Source: Trujillonella endophytica (GTDB lineage Bacteria > Actinomycetota > Actinomycetes > Mycobacteriales > Geodermatophilaceae). Taken from it: DNA of 64,000 nucleotides. Shown here in pieces: positions 60,976 through 64,000 of the stretch (position 1 is its first letter; each line of letters starts with the position of its first letter). The stretch is taken from contig NZ_JABGCI010000012.1 in NCBI RefSeq assembly GCF_019799905.1, forward strand, positions 97,776 to 161,775, written 5' to 3'. A program made the position numbers and the translations under genes. Under the pieces are notes generated by a model. The model worked only from the letters and a program-made list of their open reading frames with translations. It made no database searches and was not told the origin of the DNA.

Positions 60976-61650
60976 ATGCTGCCCTGCGTGACCCCGTCCG
61001 TGCCGTCCCCGAGTCCCGCCGATCTCCTGGACCGGGTCGCCGCCCTCACCCACCGGCGGTCGCGCATCCTGCTCGGCATCGCCGGCGCCCCGGCCGCGGG
61101 CAAGTCGACCCTGGCGGAGTGGCTGGTGGACCGGCTGAGCGCCCGCGGCCTCCCGGCGGTCGGCGTCCCCATGGACGGGTTCCACCTCGCCGACGCCGCC
61201 CTCGACGCGCTCGGCCGCCGCGACCGCAAGGGCGCCGCCGACACCTTCGACGGGTACGGCTACCTCGCGCTGCTGCGCCGGCTGCGCGCCGAGCAGGAGA
61301 CGACGGTCTTCGCGCCGGCCTTCGAGCGCGACCTCGAGCAGCCGATCGCCGGCAGCATCGCCGTCCCGCCCGGGACCCGGGTCGTGGTCTCCGAAGGCAA
61401 CTACCTCCTCCTCGGCGAGCCCCCGTGGCCGGACGTGTGGGGGGCGTTCGACGAGGTCTGGTACGTCGCGCTGGACGACGCGACCCGCCGTGCCCGCCTG
61501 CTCGACCGGCACGTCCGTTTCGGCAAGGGCCCGGACGACGCCCGGACGTGGATGGCCGCCGTGGACGACCCGAACGCCGAGCTCATCGCGGCGACGGCGG
61601 GCCGGGCCGACCTCGCCGTCGACGTCTCCGGACTCGACCTGCGCGGCTGA
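60976..61650 (+). CDS. Uridine-kinase-like nucleoside/nucleotide kinase family protein
   Basis: 224 aa from ATG at 60976. P-loop GIAGAPAAGKSTLAEWL (about residues 34-50), VPMDGFHLADAAL with the Asp/His of the uridine-kinase group, FAPAFERDLEQP, VVSEGNYLLLGEPPWPDV, and an Arg-rich lid RRARLLDRHVRFGKG. This is the YggC/PRK09270-like family, which includes pantothenate- and fructose-related kinases; the phosphoryl acceptor cannot be named from sequence. Divergent from the Pro/Val-repeat gene. Confidence 0.9.
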   Translation: MLPCVTPSVPSPSPADLLDRVAALTHRRSRILLGIAGAPAAGKSTLAEWLVDRLSARGLPAVGVPMDGFHLADAALDALGRRDRKGAADTFDGYGYLALLRRLRAEQETTVFAPAFERDLEQPIAGSIAVPPGTRVVVSEGNYLLLGEPPWPDVWGAFDEVWYVALDDATRRARLLDRHVRFGKGPDDARTWMAAVDDPNAELIAATAGRADLAVDVSGLDLRG

Positions 61651-61757
61651 GCCCACCGGGGTCGCAGGACCCTGTCGCGTCCTCCGCACGGCGAGGACGG
61701 TGGGCGGGGCGGCGGTGCCGCACCGGCGCCGCCGCGCCCCCCCTGAGGAGGAGCGGC

Positions 61758-62378
61758 ATGTACGCACGGACGACGACCATCCACGCCGACCGGATGCGCG
61801 TGGACGACGGGATCGCCCACGTCCGCGACCGGGTGATGCCCGCCGTGATGGACATGGACGGCTGTGTGGGGCTGTCGATGCTGGCCGACCGGGAGTCCGG
61901 CCGCTGCATCGTCACCGCCGCCTGGGCCGACGAACAGGCCATGCGGGCCAGCGCCGAGGGCGTCAAGGGCATGCGGGAACAGGCCCGCGAGATCATGGGC
62001 GGGGAGATGGAGGTGCATGAGTGGGAGTTCGCCGTCATGCACCGCCGGCACGAGGCTCCTGAGGGCGCCTGCACACGCGTCATCTGGAGCCGCGCGGACA
62101 CCGGGCAGGTCGACCGCGTCCTCGACGCCTACAAGATGACCATCGTCCCGCAGCTGGACGAGCTCCCGGGCTTCTGCAGCGTCAGCCTGCTGCTCGACCG
62201 TGCCAGCGGCCGGGCCGCGTCCGCGGTGACCTTCGACGACCGCGCGTCGATGGAGGCCAGTCGCGAGGACGCCATGCGCATGCGGGACACGTTCGTGTCG
62301 GCGATGGAGGTCAGCATCACCGACCTCGCGGAGTTCGACCTCGTGCTCGCCCACCTGCGCGTGCCCGAGATGGCCTGA
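61758..62378 (+). CDS. Two-domain ABM-like protein, paralogue of 35657-36277
   Basis: 206 aa, same length as its paralogue, from ATG at 61758 with GAGGAGGAG upstream. Parallel segments: MYARTTTIHADRM, VGLSMLADRESGRCIVTAAWADEQAMRASAEGV in pieces, VHEWEFAVMHR, FCSVSLLLDRASGRAASAVTF, ending FDLVLAHLRVPEM as in the paralogue (VALAHLRVPELV). Two alpha/beta-barrel halves, no cofactor motif. Function unknown; the family is clearly expanded in this genome (two intact copies, one dead). Confidence 0.78.
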   Translation: MYARTTTIHADRMRVDDGIAHVRDRVMPAVMDMDGCVGLSMLADRESGRCIVTAAWADEQAMRASAEGVKGMREQAREIMGGEMEVHEWEFAVMHRRHEAPEGACTRVIWSRADTGQVDRVLDAYKMTIVPQLDELPGFCSVSLLLDRASGRAASAVTFDDRASMEASREDAMRMRDTFVSAMEVSITDLAEFDLVLAHLRVPEMA

Positions 62379-62394
62379 CCACTCCCCCGTCCGC

Positions 62395-62431
62395 CCCCTC
62401 CGCGGGCCGCCCGCGCCTGCCCGCGGAGGGG
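62395..62431. terminator. Bidirectional hairpin between convergent genes
   Basis: CCCCTCCGCGGGC and GCCCGCGGAGGGG make a perfect 13-bp stem with an 11-base loop, 16 bases after the ABM-like stop and 10 bases after the acyl-CoA dehydrogenase stop of the opposite strand. No T tract on either side. Confidence 0.6.
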
Positions 62432-62441
62432 TGCCCCGTCC

Positions 62442-63515
62442 TCAGCCCAGCCGGGTGAGGGTGGTCCAGAGCTGGTCGCCGCCGCCGGCGACCACGCCCT
62501 CGCCGAGGAACCGTGACCACGTCGCCTCGCCGCCGGCCTCGTCCCGCCACGACCAGCAGCGCCGGGTGAGGTGGTGCAGCCGGTACTCCTGGGTGAAGCC
62601 GATCGCGCCGTGCACCTGGTGCGCCAGCCGGGCCACGACCTCCACCGCCGCTCCGGCCCGCACCTTGGCCGCGGCCGCCAGCAGCGGGAGTTCCGGCGAC
62701 TCCCGGTCCAGGCCCTGCACGGCGGCGTCGACGATCGCCGTCACCGCGGTGACCTCGCCGGCCATCTCCGCCAGCTCCATCTGGATCGCCTGGAACTTGG
62801 CGAGCGGCCGGCCGAACTGCTGGCGCTCGCCGGCGTACTGCACCGTCCAGGCCAGCACCTCCTCGAGCGCCGCGGCGATCTGCACCGAGCGGGCCAGCGC
62901 GTACCGGGCGCGCAGGTGCGCGACCTGCGCCGGCCGCAGCAGCGCCCCCGACGCCGGCACGCCGTCCAGCACCAGCGACCCCCGCGGCTCGCCGGCCAGG
63001 TTCGCCGCGCGCGTCGCCTCGAGCCCCGAGACGTCGACCAGCGCCAGCACCGACCCCTCGATCCCCGCCGGCGCGGCCGCGAGCACCGCGACGTGCCGGG
63101 CGACCCCCGCCCACGGGACGTCGGTCGCGGTGCCGGTGAGCGTCCAGCGGCCCGGGCCGTCGCCGTCGTCGGAGGGCTCGGCCGTCACCGCGTCCGCGAT
63201 CGCGACCGTGAGCGGCTCGTCGGGGCCCGGCAGGTCCAGGTCGGCGGCCAGCAGCACCGGCGCGGCCACGAGCAGCTGCTCGGCGACGGGCACCGCAGCG
63301 GCGCCGGCCGCCAGCGTGCGCACGATCGCGACGGCGTCGGCGAGCTCGCCGCCGGAGCCGCCGGCCTCCTCGGGGACGCCGACGCCGGTCAGCCCCGCCT
63401 CGGCCAGCGCGGTCCACAGCCGCTCGTCCCACGGCCGCTCGGCGGTGAGCACGAACGGCTCGTGGCCGCCCAGGATGTCCCGGACGGTCTCGACCAGGAG
63501 GTCCTGATCGCTCAT
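62442..63515 (-). CDS. Acyl-CoA dehydrogenase, small (beta-like) subunit
   Basis: 357 aa from ATG at 63515, overlapping the stop of the upstream gene (ATGA). Typical pieces: LTGVGVPEEAGGSGGEL, LARSVQIAAALEEVLAWTVQYAGERQQFGRPLAKFQAIQ in pieces, VHGAIGFTQEYRLHHLTRR. The FTQEY Glu is in the position of the catalytic base of this subunit type; the FAD domain is divergent. Second two-gene dehydrogenase pair of the window. Confidence 0.9.
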   Translation of the reverse strand: MSDQDLLVETVRDILGGHEPFVLTAERPWDERLWTALAEAGLTGVGVPEEAGGSGGELADAVAIVRTLAAGAAAVPVAEQLLVAAPVLLAADLDLPGPDEPLTVAIADAVTAEPSDDGDGPGRWTLTGTATDVPWAGVARHVAVLAAAPAGIEGSVLALVDVSGLEATRAANLAGEPRGSLVLDGVPASGALLRPAQVAHLRARYALARSVQIAAALEEVLAWTVQYAGERQQFGRPLAKFQAIQMELAEMAGEVTAVTAIVDAAVQGLDRESPELPLLAAAAKVRAGAAVEVVARLAHQVHGAIGFTQEYRLHHLTRRCWSWRDEAGGEATWSRFLGEGVVAGGGDQLWTTLTRLG

Positions 63516-64000
63516 CGGAGCCCCAGTCCACGTGCCACGATCCCTCTGAGGATCTCGTTGGTACCGCCGCGCAGCGTGTAGCCCGGCTGGTGGAGTTGCG
63601 CCTCGGCCAGGGCCCGGCCCAGCGGGTCGGGCGAGTCCAGCGACGCCGGGACGTCGACCACCCGGCGGACCTCGTCGACGACGTCGGCCTCGAACGTCGT
63701 CCCCACGTCCTTGACCAGGGCCGCGGCGATGTTCGGCAGCTCACCCCGGTCCAGGGCCGCGGCGATGCGCAGCGACAGCTGCCGCAGCGCCAGCAGCCGC
63801 GCCGACATCCGCCCCAGGGCCGCCAGCTGCGCCGGGTCCTGGGACTCCGCCGCGCGGCGGCCGAACTCCGCCAGCAGCGGATAGGTCGACAGGAACCGCT
63901 CGGGGCCCGACCGCTCGAAGGCGAGCTCGGCGGTCACCTGGTGCCAGCCCGCGCCCTCCTCCCCCAGCAGCATGTCCCCCGGGACGACGACGTCGTCGAA
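63512..64000 (-). CDS. Acyl-CoA dehydrogenase, large (alpha-like) subunit (5' end outside window)
   Basis: The C-terminal 162 codons are visible, from FDDVVVPGDMLLGEEGAGW through ELAFERSGPERFLS to QPGYTLRGGTNEILRGIVARGLGLR. LRGGTNEIL matches the end of alpha-type subunits (no Glu in the (Y)EGT position). The stop overlaps the start of the beta-like gene by four bases, so the two are translationally coupled. Confidence 0.88.
   Translation of the reverse strand, partial: FDDVVVPGDMLLGEEGAGWHQVTAELAFERSGPERFLSTYPLLAEFGRRAAESQDPAQLAALGRMSARLLALRQLSLRIAAALDRGELPNIAAALVKDVGTTFEADVVDEVRRVVDVPASLDSPDPLGRALAEAQLHQPGYTLRGGTNEILRGIVARGLGLR

Noticed and set aside
58613..60991. Plus-strand frames of 792 and 654 codons rich in Asp/Arg/His or Thr/Gly
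   Set aside because: They are the complement of the Pro/Val/Ala repeat gene. The minus-strand frame has a signal-like segment and a sensible start; the plus frames have neither.

Overview
The window is high-GC actinobacterial DNA. The right-hand two thirds carry an actinobacterial set of genes: tryptophan 2,3-dioxygenase, an F420-type luciferase-like oxidoreductase, a TIGR03086 (mycothiol/DinB-type) protein, two-gene acyl-CoA dehydrogenase pairs, a DUF4407 membrane protein, and many GTG starts and GTGA/ATGA overlaps. Geodermatophilaceae (Blastococcus, Modestobacter, Geodermatophilus) is my best guess for the family; this is inference, because there is no rRNA or other phylogenetic marker here.

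Positions 1 to about 27,167 form a dense defence island whose base composition looks visibly less GC-rich than the rest. From right to left it holds: (a) a single-chain GmrSD-like DUF262/HNH protein (25066-26832, minus); (b) an HNH endonuclease (24124-25035, plus), a C5-cytosine DNA methyltransferase (22821-23990, minus) and a Vsr mismatch endonuclease (22359-22799, plus); (c) a complete class I DISARM operon, drmD-drmMI-drmA-drmB-drmC (22254 down to 8495, minus), every junction being a 4-base stop/start overlap; (d) a second translationally coupled minus-strand operon (8163 to beyond position 1) of a small HhH-GPD-like protein, a HelD/UvrD-like helicase and a giant DUF4011-helicase-nuclease-DUF3320 protein. 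Module (d) is the part I consider least described and the best candidate for a new multi-gene system.

The right edge of the island coincides with a broken fragment of a tryptophan dioxygenase gene (27168-27360) whose intact paralogue sits at 34606-35475. A decayed copy of the gene divergent from that paralogue lies at 28670-28930. So the island abuts a degenerate duplication of the kynA / ABM-like locus, with a DUF3048 lipoprotein gene between the two remnants.

From 29 to 64 kb the genes are mostly housekeeping or accessory metabolism: a SWIM/SNF2 helicase, an alanine-rich lipoprotein, a HEPN/MNT toxin-antitoxin pair with an apparently leaderless AT-rich promoter, kynA, two ABM-like paralogues, an ABC1/UbiB-like kinase, an aldo/keto reductase next to a broken NmrA-like gene, a MaoC hydratase, two acyl-CoA dehydrogenase pairs, an enoyl-CoA hydratase-like protein and an acyl-CoA synthetase (fatty acid or other acyl-CoA catabolism), a 2-oxoglutarate/Fe(II) oxygenase, beta-propeller-like lipoproteins, two neighbouring EAL-type c-di-GMP proteins, a glutathionyl-hydroquinone-reductase-like protein, a Gly/Asp-tailed mini membrane protein and an extreme Pro/Val/Ala-repeat exported protein. 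Several strong inverted repeats lie between genes, including two related long hairpins (47.45 and 54.11 kb) and a three-tier nested inverted repeat (58.88 kb). I found no tRNA, rRNA, CRISPR array, integrase or transposase.
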